Source: Prevotella sp. E9-3 (GTDB lineage Bacteria; Bacteroidota; Bacteroidia; Bacteroidales; Bacteroidaceae). Taken from it: a stretch of DNA of 64,000 nt. Both the position numbers and the translations under genes were made by a program. The notes below the pieces were generated by a model. It was given only the letters and a program-made list of their open reading frames with translations. It was not told the DNA's origin and made no database searches. Position 1 is the first letter of the stretch. Each line of letters begins with the position of its first letter. Of the stretch, positions 50,877 to 60,800 are shown in pieces. The stretch covers positions 2,542,001 through 2,606,000 of the forward strand of contig NZ_CP091786.1 of NCBI RefSeq assembly GCF_022024015.1, written 5' to 3'.

Positions 50877-50976
50877 CTTGCATATTTCGGAGATAATGCT
50901 TATCTTTGCACCCGAATAGCAGTTTAAACGGCTGCAAAATTACAGATATTTATAACATTAAGCAAGATATTTATAA
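50877..50976. promoter_or_regulatory. overlapping divergent promoters with 12-bp operator repeats
   Basis: Rightward: CTTG (50877-50880) and TATCTTTG (50901-50908), 20 bp apart, for the S24-type regulator. Leftward: TAATTTTG (50942-50935) with CTTG (50966-50963), 20 bp apart, for the rep operon. The exact direct repeat AGATATTTATAA occurs at 50944-50955 and 50965-50976 (21 bp apart, two helical turns), covering the leftward -33 region. A near-inverse copy (TTATAAAATATCT) lies near 50855-50867. Confidence 0.75.
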
Positions 50977-51021
50977 TTTTCATTCCTGATAAACGTCAGA
51001 TTTTAGCAAAATTTAAACATT

Positions 51022-51702
51022 ATGACTCAAATCAATGAACAAGAAGTCATGCAAGGTGTAGCAGAGAGATTTGCAAAGGCTGCTGAAGAACTACGCCTCT
51101 CAGGAGCACAACTCTACCGTGAAGGTATCGTCACAAACGACCAGGTACTGAGCAAAATCAAGAAAGGCTGGCAGAAGCCTACCCAAAAGGCCATTGATCT
51201 CTTTTGTCAGAAATATGACGTGAGTGCTGCATGGCTATATACTGGTGACGGAAATATGTTTCTTGGAAGAAACAAGCCTTTTGGACCTCGCGTAGAGTCA
51301 GCTGATGAAAAGCTACTGTACAACACGGATTTTGATTCGTGTCTGGACAGCAAAGGACAACCTATATCTACTGGCAAAGAAACACCTGTATCTTTTCCAA
51401 TGGCAGGAGATTTCGATTTCATGTGCATCAATACCGACAAGTCCCTTGCACCATTCATCATGCCTGCTGACATCATAGCGCTGAAGCGTCTGAGTTCATG
51501 GAAGGAATATATTCCTGGTGATTTCATCTGCGTCGTCGTTACCAGCGAATATAAAGTACTCCGTAAGGTGTCTGTCACTCAGCCAGACGAGCAAAGCATC
51601 AACTTCACACAGATGGTCGATGGCACTCCTGTAGAGTCCAGCATCCCCAAGGACATCATCGTAGAGATATACAAAGTCGTCGGCAACTACCGCCGCCAGT
51701 GA
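51022..51702 (+). CDS. CI-like S24-family transcriptional regulator
   Basis: 226 residues. The N-terminal region (about 10-75) is a CI/XRE-type helix-turn-helix (LSGAQLYREGIVTNDQVLSK with the aromatic WLYTGDGNMF after it). The C-terminal half is an S24/LexA-like domain: S141 in NTDKSLAPFIMPADII corresponds to the usual S-M-x-P, but the catalytic lysine region reads KVLRKV, so self-cleavage is not certain. It is divergent from the replication operon and probably represses it through the 12-bp repeats, giving phage-like control of the element. Leader about 107 nt. Confidence 0.85.
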   Translation: MTQINEQEVMQGVAERFAKAAEELRLSGAQLYREGIVTNDQVLSKIKKGWQKPTQKAIDLFCQKYDVSAAWLYTGDGNMFLGRNKPFGPRVESADEKLLYNTDFDSCLDSKGQPISTGKETPVSFPMAGDFDFMCINTDKSLAPFIMPADIIALKRLSSWKEYIPGDFICVVVTSEYKVLRKVSVTQPDEQSINFTQMVDGTPVESSIPKDIIVEIYKVVGNYRRQ

Positions 51703-52097
51703 ATAGCCCCGACCAAACGCGACATCCCCCGACCCAGCTCACGAAAAGCCGAATCGGGGGATGCCCATATATATACCGCTAGTGCTCAACGGTTTACCCG
51801 TTGAGATATCCACTACTCCCTGCGTTTCTCCGCAGGGCCTATCGTCCTAATAATACCTCATGCTTATATTCAGCTCTTCCATCACCAATCCTACAGGCAT
51901 ACCTTTCCCGTACCCAATGAATCCTCCAAATCCGAAGTCCATCAGGTACCCAGCCATCCCGCTATGATATGTATTGAGCTGCCTCATTCCTTTTTTCACA
52001 GTGCTCGATGGTTCTTCCATCGATTTCTACTTGTCCTGTTTGCTGCCATACCATGGCAGCTTATTTAGTCCCGTATGTTGCGATATTATCGCGACCA
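51703..52097. repeat. gene-free stretch with a cluster of hairpin repeats
   Basis: At least five inverted repeats: CATCCCCCGA/TCGGGGGATG (51723-51763), CTCAACGG/CCGTTGAG (51785-51805), CCCTGCG/CGCAGGG (51818-51837), GCTGCCAT/ATGGCAGC (52042-52060) and GTTGCGA/TCGCGAC (52077-52095). None has a clear U tract except weak ones. The 51782-51840 and 52072-52095 parts resemble the hairpins at 63770-63826 (CGTATGTTGCGA shared exactly; CTCCCT followed by a small stem). No credible gene. Confidence 0.55.
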
Positions 52098-52334
52098 CTA
52101 TTCATACTGGTTCTTCCTCCTATACTGTTCCGTCATTTCCAGAAGTTTTCTAAACTTCTCTACCCTCTCAGGTTTCATCTTCCCAGCATTCATCGCCTTA
52201 CGATTCGCCTTCAGCCAATTTAGCATATCATGCTCCTCAATCCGGTACTTCGACGGATTCTGATGATTGGCTTCAATAAATTCAACCACCTCTTCATATC
52301 GTTTTAGCCAACGTTCTTCTTGTGTCATCGTCAC
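52098..52334 (-). CDS. helicase-associated-domain small protein
   Basis: 78 residues forming one helicase-associated (HA) domain: WLKRYEEVVEFIEANHQNPS, then DMLNWLKANRKAMNAGKM and KPERVEKFRKLLEM, the W-x-x-x-Y and W-x-x-x-x-R pattern of the HA/Myb-like module. It is basic and likely binds DNA. It is the last gene of the ten-gene leftward operon (6 bp after DUF2971) and lies before the hairpin cluster. HA domains are often fused to helicases; here it stands alone. A DNA-binding accessory role is inferred. Confidence 0.75.
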   Translation of the reverse strand: MTMTQEERWLKRYEEVVEFIEANHQNPSKYRIEEHDMLNWLKANRKAMNAGKMKPERVEKFRKLLEMTEQYRRKNQYE

Positions 52335-52340
52335 ACATTA

Positions 52341-53144
52341 TCATTTACCATAAACTTCAACTCTGACTGTTGCTTTATAGTTTCTCTCTGATATATAGTT
52401 CGAAATATCGTCAGCGTCCTTCTGAGCCCCACCTTTAGTATCTAGCGAACAAACAACCGTAATACCTGTCAAATACTTTTTATCTAGATAATACTCAATA
52501 TATGGTTTCTTATTACAATAGAGAATTTTAGCCTTATCATTAAGCGGCAAAACTCTTCTCCACTCTCTCTCTTCACTCCATTGCTGTTCTTTCAAACCAA
52601 ACACCTTTGTCATGATGTCATTTTCCATCATAAAAAAGTCTCCCAAATGAGCAAAAACGAGTGGAGAGTACTTTCCATATTTTTCTTGCAAAGTTGGAAT
52701 AGAGTTAAACTTGTGGCTAATCATCTCACAGTATTCATCTGCAAACTCCTCCAACTCGCTTTCAGGAACATATTCACAATCTATGAGCCCTCTTGCAAGC
52801 AAACCAACTCCAATACCCCTAAGATTGAACTCTAAACGACAGCTACCATATTCTTTAAGCATATGCTGATTAACCTCACCTTCCATAAACGATATGGATG
52901 CAGAATCCTCATAGCCACCAAATTGGTTTAGCAAAGAAGCACTCGTTGGCAGTACTTCTCTTACCCGTTTGAGCATATACTCACCCATTCTGATCTCTTG
53001 GTCATCATTCTTACACCTATTAGAAAAAGCCCTAAAGCAAATTCCCTTCCCCTCTTGATCAGAAAGAATGCTTTTTAAAGCTGCCAAATCCGTATAATGA
53101 GACAACCGCTTTGGTATCGGTCTTTGTATTCTTGATTGAAGCAT
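52341..53144 (-). CDS. DUF2971 family protein
   Basis: 267 residues matching DUF2971: N-terminal LSHYTDLAALKSILSDQEGKG...FRAFSNRCKNDDQEI, a middle with DFFMMENDIMTKVFG and the conserved EEREWRRVLPLNDKAKILY. DUF2971 has been suggested to share the ADP-ribosyltransferase-like fold, with the H-Y-T motif near the start, but I cannot verify activity here. It starts 30 bp after the HNH gene in the same direction. DUF2971 genes are frequent in defence islands. In this operon it could be a further effector. Confidence 0.8.
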   Translation of the reverse strand: MLQSRIQRPIPKRLSHYTDLAALKSILSDQEGKGICFRAFSNRCKNDDQEIRMGEYMLKRVREVLPTSASLLNQFGGYEDSASISFMEGEVNQHMLKEYGSCRLEFNLRGIGVGLLARGLIDCEYVPESELEEFADEYCEMISHKFNSIPTLQEKYGKYSPLVFAHLGDFFMMENDIMTKVFGLKEQQWSEEREWRRVLPLNDKAKILYCNKKPYIEYYLDKKYLTGITVVCSLDTKGGAQKDADDISNYISERNYKATVRVEVYGK

Positions 53145-53174
53145 TTTCTTGTCGTAAACTATCGGCCGTAATAT

Positions 53175-54152
53175 TTATCCTAAAATATCCCTCGTCATCT
53201 TCTCGAAGCACCGTCCTTCTTCCTTCATATATTTCAAATGAAAGATGTCCTCTTTCACTATATCTGGCTTATAGTGTAACAACTTTGCAATACTCCTTAT
53301 CTTCACATCCGGATACCTCTTCTGCAAGCGGTTCAGCCGAAGCGCCTCTACCTTGTGAAACTCGTACCTCTCTTCCAAGTGAAAGAAGTTCACATACTTC
53401 TCGTACGGCTTTACAGTCTTAAAATGTATATACCTCCCGTTTACCCCTCCATTGTCCGTCCCGAAGCGCAGTCTGACTGTAATATTCCTATCATAATCCG
53501 CTGCTTTCGAAGATGGTGAAAACAAAACATATTCAGAAGAGTCTTGCCCCGGAATTTCCTCTTGCTTAATTCTAGAATTACATACCTGACAAGACGGAAC
53601 AAAGTTAAAAAGTGAAAGTCCTATACACGGACACTTCCCTTTAGGCAGGAAATGATCCAAATCAAATTGTCTACGTAGGGTTCTTTTTCCTTGATCCCAA
53701 TATTCATAGTTATTAACGTATGCCATCTCACAATAATAACAGGTTCTAATCCCAAGTTTTTCAGCACGCTCAATAAAAAAATCTGCTATCATACTATCAA
53801 AACCATGCGAATATTTAAATATTTCATCAAGTTCACATAGTTCATCACTTCGAATCTGTTTTCCGTTTTGTCCTACCTTTGTTTTTGGAATAGGAAGATT
53901 TATAAACTCCTCGTAATATTTGACAAGTTTATTAAATGGTGCTACAATCAGAGTCTTTACATTTTTAGGTAGTATGCTCGCTGGGGCATAATTATTAAGC
54001 CACTCCTCCCATCTTGTCTGTAACCCTTTCTTTACTACACTGCCATTTTTATCAGTTTTATCTTCTATTACACCATTGAAGATAGCAAGATAATCCTTTA
54101 TCAATTGTCCTCTGTCAGCAGGGGATAACTCCCAATATCTAATCTTCTTCAT
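53175..54152 (-). CDS. HNH nuclease, Septu PtuB-like
   Basis: 325 residues. Zinc pair TCYYCEMAYVN (C138, C141), the active-site block RRQFDLDHFLPKGKCP (D165, H167), N183 in LFNFVPS, and the second zinc pair CQVCNSR (C188, C191). This McrA/PtuB-type HNH is the usual partner of the ATPase in Septu systems. Its start overlaps the ATPase stop by 4 nt (ATGA), so expression is coupled. It likely cuts DNA or tRNA-like substrates when the ATPase senses invasion; the target is unknown. The C-terminal region (from about 205) is helical. Confidence 0.85.
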   Translation of the reverse strand: MKKIRYWELSPADRGQLIKDYLAIFNGVIEDKTDKNGSVVKKGLQTRWEEWLNNYAPASILPKNVKTLIVAPFNKLVKYYEEFINLPIPKTKVGQNGKQIRSDELCELDEIFKYSHGFDSMIADFFIERAEKLGIRTCYYCEMAYVNNYEYWDQGKRTLRRQFDLDHFLPKGKCPCIGLSLFNFVPSCQVCNSRIKQEEIPGQDSSEYVLFSPSSKAADYDRNITVRLRFGTDNGGVNGRYIHFKTVKPYEKYVNFFHLEERYEFHKVEALRLNRLQKRYPDVKIRSIAKLLHYKPDIVKEDIFHLKYMKEEGRCFEKMTRDILG

Positions 54153-56359
54153 TCCATCAGCCCCTTCTCATAGTAAAATTTATACAACTCACCTATCATA
54201 TCATTCAGTTCCCTCCGCAGATAATTATCTCCGATAATCTCTCCAAGATAACGATAGAAATATAAACTCTGCCCAAATTCCAGGCATGCCTCTTCATCTA
54301 CCCTACGTTCAATCCCCAACATATCATCTTTTTTCCACTCCCTTAACTGCTTGTTATAGTTCATCACAAACTGTTCTATCCGCTTTTTGGCAAGTTCTCC
54401 GATACTCTCATCCATAAAGAATGTATTATCAAGCAGGTCGTATATGTTTGCACCAAATGTTCTCCTCCGTACATAATCTCTCCCCAAATACATAATATTG
54501 GTATCAGGAAGGTCACTGATTACAAATGGCGAATGGGTTACTAATGTAATGTTTAGCCCATATATTTCTGGTAACTCAACAGAACGGATAGCACTCAATA
54601 CCATATCAATAAATCGTCGCTGTAGGTCTGGATGGAAATACAGCTCAACCTCGTCAAGCATCATGTTTACATAATGATATTTCACATCATGGCTACTTCC
54701 CCGATCGTTCCAGGCAGAATTAATATTCACCAAGTGATACATCATATTGCTGATAACGTATGTCGCCTGCCTCTCTCCTGTACTTAATCCCGTAAACGGT
54801 ACAACCTGGCCTTTATCGTCTTCTATACCAAGATTGAAATCAAAAAATGGTGGTGGCAGTAAGTCATCGTATCTCAGCGTACAGTTTTCCTTTTCATCAT
54901 CGTGATTATGAATCTTATCGTCCATCCACTCCTGAATATCAGTTACGGATAATCCTACGGCTTTAACATCCTGATATTGATAGTATTTATAACGCAACTG
55001 ATAGCAGGCTCTGCGAAGTTTTGAGGTGATATGTGTTCGGTCTGCTCCTAATACTTTCAGCCGGTCTTTAATCGTATCACAACTAGCATCCGCTTTCATC
55101 ATCTCATTTATGATGTCAGTATAGCTAATATAATGGCTGCAAATCTTCAATGTCTTATAGACTATATAGTTCTTGGCATCCTCTTCAATTGGCGAGTAAC
55201 CTATCTCTCCAATGTAAAAAAACTCACGCCATGTATCAATTATCAACTGGTACAGCCACTCATCAATATTAATCCTAAGCTGGTCATACTTATCATCATC
55301 ACCAAAAAGCTTATTCACGATAGAATTCTTACCAACAGGAATTTTGCTACGCCTTGGTAATTTTATATACTTGATAGTTAGCTTGTCTAGTATCTTCCTA
55401 AACGGATATTGCTGACTCACATAGTCGTCATAAAACAGTAGCGAAATAATTCGTTCCATGGCCAAGCCGTTCTCCTTGTCAACATCAAGATTGCCCTCTT
55501 TGCGCCAAGGATTCAACACAATAGGTGTCTGATAACCGTCGTTTTTATGGAACACTCCACTTACCCAATATTTTTCTTCCTCCTTCTCTACACCTACATT
55601 ATTCGTTATTTTTTTGATGCGCTCATCATTCGTCTGCTCATACACATAGTCACGATAGTTGTATGCATAGAAAGAATAGTTACATACAACTGTATAAAAG
55701 AAGTGATTCTTCAGTATTTCCGCTGTTCCCGATGGTCCAAGTGGTTGTATTACGTCTCCCTCTCCTCCATTCAGGATAATAATCGGTCTCTCCTTCTTAA
55801 GAAAAATACAATAATCTCCTTCAGAGCTTGCTTCTGTATATCTATGCAATTGGATTTGTCTGTTTCGTATCTCCAAGCGATATACAGTTCCATCCATCAG
55901 ATATATCAATTCTCCAAACACATAGTCTATAAAATGGAGGTGCTCTGCTGCTGCAAAATGGGGATATTCTCCAAATACCGATGCTGCCACATTATTCATC
56001 ATTCTAATGGCTAAATCCACTAAAGTACTCTTGCCGGAACCGTTTTTCCCAACAATTGCACCAATATGTACATCCATTTTCTGACCTTTAAAAATCAGTT
56101 GATCATCCAAAGAATGATAGTGAATTCCCACTGTTCCCTGCTTTTCGTCAATGATGCAGCCATTACAAAAGTAATGCCAATCTTCCTTTCCCGACATCGA
56201 TTTCTGCATGCTCTGCACTATCGTTGTCTTGATGGTTTGGTTACACTCCTGCGCAGTCGGTTCCAAAGGCCTGATGGCAATCATCTTAAAGCCCCTGCCT
56301 ATTCTTTCTGAAAAATATTCTGGCATATTATTTAGTCGTTCTTTATTCATCCTCTTCAT
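54149..56359 (-). CDS. ABC/SMC-type ATPase, Septu PtuA-like
   Basis: 736 residues. Walker A IVGKNGSGKSTLVDLA (about 102-117), a long middle insertion (about 180-520), the ABC signature GLSTGERQATY, Walker B MMLDEVELYFHPD and the H-loop ITLVTHSPFVISDLP. This matches the PtuA/OLD-like ATPase class that controls HNH partners. It is longer than the ATPases I associate with Septu. It overlaps the membrane protein gene (4 nt) upstream and the HNH gene (4 nt) downstream, tying it firmly into the operon with the RT and nitrilase. Confidence 0.88.
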   Translation of the reverse strand: MKRMNKERLNNMPEYFSERIGRGFKMIAIRPLEPTAQECNQTIKTTIVQSMQKSMSGKEDWHYFCNGCIIDEKQGTVGIHYHSLDDQLIFKGQKMDVHIGAIVGKNGSGKSTLVDLAIRMMNNVAASVFGEYPHFAAAEHLHFIDYVFGELIYLMDGTVYRLEIRNRQIQLHRYTEASSEGDYCIFLKKERPIIILNGGEGDVIQPLGPSGTAEILKNHFFYTVVCNYSFYAYNYRDYVYEQTNDERIKKITNNVGVEKEEEKYWVSGVFHKNDGYQTPIVLNPWRKEGNLDVDKENGLAMERIISLLFYDDYVSQQYPFRKILDKLTIKYIKLPRRSKIPVGKNSIVNKLFGDDDKYDQLRINIDEWLYQLIIDTWREFFYIGEIGYSPIEEDAKNYIVYKTLKICSHYISYTDIINEMMKADASCDTIKDRLKVLGADRTHITSKLRRACYQLRYKYYQYQDVKAVGLSVTDIQEWMDDKIHNHDDEKENCTLRYDDLLPPPFFDFNLGIEDDKGQVVPFTGLSTGERQATYVISNMMYHLVNINSAWNDRGSSHDVKYHYVNMMLDEVELYFHPDLQRRFIDMVLSAIRSVELPEIYGLNITLVTHSPFVISDLPDTNIMYLGRDYVRRRTFGANIYDLLDNTFFMDESIGELAKKRIEQFVMNYNKQLREWKKDDMLGIERRVDEEACLEFGQSLYFYRYLGEIIGDNYLRRELNDMIGELYKFYYEKGLME

Positions 56360-57000
56360 GATGCCAGATATTCCGCAATAAGCCGCCTTGCATATGTCTT
56401 ATTATTCCTGCACCATTGAAAAAACAGGCAAAGCCATAGCACAACGCTAGCAAACCACAGCCATCCAAACTCTGAAAAAGCCAGACTCTTACGAAACACC
56501 ATTATTACACCATATATCCAGCCGATACTGTATGCAGACAAGATATTTCGAGCCATCACCGACTGATAGTAAAACTCATCCACATCGTGACTTCTCTTTA
56601 GTATCTCCTTTACCTTCTTAAAAATGAGCCCAGCCTGTTTCCTACAGATATTATATTCATCCTTATGGTTTATCAGAGCGATCAACCTTTGACGTTGCTC
56701 TTTGGTATACATCGACTCTATCTTCAGCAACTTATGTGATGGTCGATCAATAATATTAAACTTATAAGAATACCTCTCACAAAAACTGGCTACCATATTA
56801 ACCAGATAACCTATGATAAAAGCCACAAATGGCAATACTATAACCAATAAGGCATTGGAGATAGGTTTGACACGTTTTACCAATTTACCAACCTCACCAT
56901 AAAACTCTACCTCGTAGGCACTGTTAAACACCACAATGATAATAATCAGGAGAAATCCTGGCACAACCATTTTCATTATTTCTTGAAATCTATAGTTCAT
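56356..57000 (-). CDS. membrane protein between nitrilase and ATPase genes
   Basis: 214 residues with four predicted membrane helices in two pairs: VVPGFLLIIIIVVFNSAY and NALLVIVLPFVAFIIGYLV at the N-terminus, and ILSAYSIGWIYGVIMVF with FGWLWFASVVLWLCLFFQW near the C-terminus. A cytoplasmic helical region lies between (about 75-145). The layout resembles SLATT-type effectors that disturb the inner membrane during abortive infection, but the match is by topology only. It follows the nitrilase by 6 bp and overlaps the ATPase by 4 nt. Confidence 0.72.
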   Translation of the reverse strand: MNYRFQEIMKMVVPGFLLIIIIVVFNSAYEVEFYGEVGKLVKRVKPISNALLVIVLPFVAFIIGYLVNMVASFCERYSYKFNIIDRPSHKLLKIESMYTKEQRQRLIALINHKDEYNICRKQAGLIFKKVKEILKRSHDVDEFYYQSVMARNILSAYSIGWIYGVIMVFRKSLAFSEFGWLWFASVVLWLCLFFQWCRNNKTYARRLIAEYLAS

Positions 57001-57006
57001 ATCTTC

Positions 57007-57864
57007 TCAATCGTCATAACCTGGCGGTGGGTTCTTAAATAGTTTCTTAGTATCATTTCCTTTTTGAGCTTCATCAAATGCTGCCACAGGCAGTTTAACC
57101 ACCTGCGTAGTAAATAGTTCTTTGCCTTCATGCTTATACACATAACGGTCATAGTCGTGCCTATAGGGAGAAAAGCATACAGACCCACCATAATGTCCAG
57201 TATTGCATATCACCACATTGCAATATACCAGTCGCGAAATGGCTTCAGCCAAGAAGTAGAATGACTTCACATCTTGGTTATAAGCCAAAATAAACAGATG
57301 GTGTATCTTGTGCTTATAGACAGCAAAGCGCTCTATATCGTAAAAGTCGGCACAAATCGAAACTCCAATCTTGCCATAGTCACCTGCATTCAACAAATAA
57401 AACTTATCACACGACTGGTGTACCATTCCAGCATTTTTGATAGCTTCTAATTCTCTTCTCGCAAAAAAACGTTTTCCAAAATAGAAACACTTACGCGGCG
57501 ATCTGCCCTTTCCTAAAGGCCAGTTCTTCGGAATATATACACCAGCATTGTTCTCAATCTTGTTATCGCTATTCATGTAGTAGTCCAAACCAGAAATGAT
57601 AATCGCTCCAAGCCCGTCAGCTAATCCAGGCAACAGGCTTTGATGAATATCTGCGACACATAATTCCGGTAGCACTATGATATGAGGTTTGCGACTTTCT
57701 TCTAGATGGATAAGCTCGCTACATGCTGCGCATATTTCGTTCCACACGCGCTTAGCCTCGGCTTGGTCCATCTTGTAGGCTCCTTTTCGGCCTCCTGTCA
57801 GATTCCATGCCAATTCAGAATCAAGCGTAGTTTGTATCAATGCTACTTTAAGAAACTCTTCCAT
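57007..57864 (-). CDS. nitrilase-fold (CN hydrolase) protein
   Basis: 285 residues. The catalytic triad is visible: E67 in IIVLPELCVAD, a lysine in GKRFFARRELE (K131) and C171 in GKIGVSICADFYDIERF. These mark the CN hydrolase superfamily, enzymes that act on nitriles or amides. In defence RTs of the UG1 and UG5 groups a nitrilase domain is fused or adjacent to the RT and is needed for function. Here it is a separate gene 2 bp after the RT stop. Substrate unknown. Confidence 0.88.
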   Translation of the reverse strand: MEEFLKVALIQTTLDSELAWNLTGGRKGAYKMDQAEAKRVWNEICAACSELIHLEESRKPHIIVLPELCVADIHQSLLPGLADGLGAIIISGLDYYMNSDNKIENNAGVYIPKNWPLGKGRSPRKCFYFGKRFFARRELEAIKNAGMVHQSCDKFYLLNAGDYGKIGVSICADFYDIERFAVYKHKIHHLFILAYNQDVKSFYFLAEAISRLVYCNVVICNTGHYGGSVCFSPYRHDYDRYVYKHEGKELFTTQVVKLPVAAFDEAQKGNDTKKLFKNPPPGYDD

Positions 57865-57866
57865 CT

Positions 57867-60800
57867 TTATTCTAAATCTATAACAATTACTTGCCTCTGC
57901 TGGCTATTTGCCACTGACACCAAATTGGTCTTTAATAACTCCAAGTCTTTTTTTAATTGTTCCAACAAATCATCAACATCCCATATTTTGGGGTTATCCA
58001 CCCAATAAAGGTCATTAAGATCTGCTCCTGTGTCTTGTCTCAATATTCTGTTCTCCCTGTTTCTAACAGAAAGGCACGATGTTACGATTCGGCTTGTTAA
58101 AGAAGAAACACTGCCTTTGTGTATCAAATCATCCAACACACTCATCCATTCAAACCCATATTCTGGCCTATTCATAATCCATGGTAAAGATTTCTCTTTC
58201 ACAAGCAACTGCAGGAAAAACAAGCCCAAAGCATAAACCATATTATAATCAGGGCCATTCATTGTCATCATGGCTGGTAGTTGATAGACTATTGATTTTT
58301 CTACGAGATAATCTATTTTTACCGTTATCGAGTTCTCATCATTTATCCAATAATTCCAGTCATTATAACTCTTTTTCCATTCTTTTTGGCTGAACTTGAT
58401 ATTAGCAGGATGAATGGCCTTCAGTTTGAACAACTGTTCTGTATCACTATGGAGATAATTAATCAGTGCTATCATAATTTTCACACTAACAAATTCTGAC
58501 CACACCGGGAGCAGTCTGTAATTAGGATCATCTCTTTGTATCTGCCTTGCAAAATCTATCCACTGACCAAACCTCCAGTAGGTCGAACCTTTCTTGTTTA
58601 AATCCCTATGCAACTTGTCTGCTTGACAGATTCTACCTAAATAGTCGGAATAACCATCCATACTAGCAACAAAGTATTTCAGATCTTCATGATTCAAAAC
58701 CAAACCTTCAGGGTTATCAAACTCAAAATCGTCTAATTCTAAAGGCTCACTGATAAATACTCCAAGAAAGTATGGGAAATAGGGCGAGTTAACAGATACT
58801 TTGTTAAGATCAGAAGGGAATAGCTCCTTGATTACATTTTTCACCTTCATTCTCCTACCATTTAAAGTTTCATGAATTAACAACATCCAGTAAGTGGGAT
58901 CATACTTACCCACCCTCTCCAAATAGTCAATGCCAGCTGAACCAAACGGAATTATTTTATCCTCTTTATTTACGAGATAACAAAAAGCGATAGCTTTATG
59001 CACCTGGAGCAATGAGTCCGCAACAAAATAATGGTTCGATAAAGAATCACTGATTGCACAGGCATTAACTATGAAGTCCATCATCATTGCTTTCTCATGC
59101 TCAGTTTTGCCTCTACCCTTCAATGTAAGTTCAGCCATCACCATCAACAGCATCTCAGCCCGATGTATATTGAGTGTTGCCTCAATATAATCACACCCCA
59201 ATGGGTGCATTTTCTTTTCCTGGGCGAAGGAACGAACAAGACTGTATAGCTCCCTTATCTTCTTTGGACAATGATGAGCGCAGAACTCAAAAGCCCGTAA
59301 CCACACTCTGGGTTTGTCTGGCACTTCATTAACCGCCCTGATTAACAGGTTGTATATTTCATCAACCATGTTTTTACGATGCTGTTCCGCCCTTGCTAAT
59401 TCTTTGTTAATCTCTTGAATGTAAGTCCAGTCAGCATCGCCTTCCATTTTCATGATGAGCTGAGCATCATTATATATATAGTCTTTGTAAGTATTCTTCA
59501 GATTCTTAAACTTATCTTCAGTCAGACCATCTACATAACCGACCCACAATTTTCTCAAACGATATATCTCATTATAATCCACCATGTCACTTAGCATCAT
59601 TCTTGTCAACATCGTGGTAGCAAATGATATACGTGTATTATGTTTGATTTCCTGTTCGGGTAGGTCTGATACGAGCAGCATCTGCAAATCTTTAAACATC
59701 ATGCCCCGCTCGCTTTCTGTCATAAGGCTCAAATCCTGTTTGGCTATCTGCGATACTTTCTTCATAGCCATAGTCAGCAGAGGTGCAGGGTAGTTTGGAC
59801 TTATTGCGCCAAACTGTTTTATAAGGGCCACTGCTTCATCCTCGCTCTTACTTTCATCATAGACTGAGCCTAATTCCTGGGGTTCAACTTTATCTTCGTT
59901 TACTTGAAGTCCAAATGGCGCACTCGTAATCAGTTTTTTATACCACATCACCCATTTATATAGGGTTTCTGGTTCTCGCGCTATAAAGACATGGTCATCC
60001 ACATACCTAAAATGTATCAGATTCTTAAATTCTTTTGTAGCGAGTTTTCTTTTCACAGCCAAGTCGATATCCAACATATACACATTGGCTATAAAACCAG
60101 CAACTTCAAGTCCTGTTGGTAGGCCATGGAAGTTCTCATAGTCTTCCAGTTGCATATCCTTCAGTGCGTCATAATTCTTTTTTTCATCAAAGGTATAGAG
60201 GCTTACCTTGAAGTTTGTCACACAGTCAATAAGCCTATGTAACTTTATAGTGGTCTCTTCATCCTCCTCTTTGACTTTATCCTTAATCACAGATGCTACC
60301 CTACGCATATCTACCTTTTCGTAGAATTTACTTAGGTCTAACCCAGTCCAAAACAACACCTGTTTAGAATTAGCATTGTTGAAATATTCTTTCGTCAGAT
60401 AAGGCAACTTAAAATAGTCATCAGAAATCTGGTTATTATCCTCAACTATGCTATTATCATCTTCATTCAGGTTTACCTTGGCCAATTGCTTGATACTTAC
60501 CGAAATATGTTTTCGCATCAGTGGCCAGCTATTTGACCATTTCTTGTATATACGTGGATTTGAACTACGGTAATATCCTACCTTCAATTGTTTTGTCTCA
60601 GGATCTTTCCAAATCGGTACATACAATCTGTTACCATAGCTCCAGGCGGGCATTAATCTCTCAAACACCTCTCCTATTACATTTGTAATAGCCATCCATA
60701 CCAGTTGATCCCTGATGTCAATTTGGAAACTTTGCCTGATTCGCATTTTTCCAAGTTTCTCTCCATCTTTCGGTTTCTCGTTAGCTTTCGGATATGGTGC

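Noticed and set aside
52341..53144. DUF2971 called as a proven ADP-ribosyltransferase toxin
   Set aside because: Only the general family pattern is visible; activity cannot be read from the sequence.
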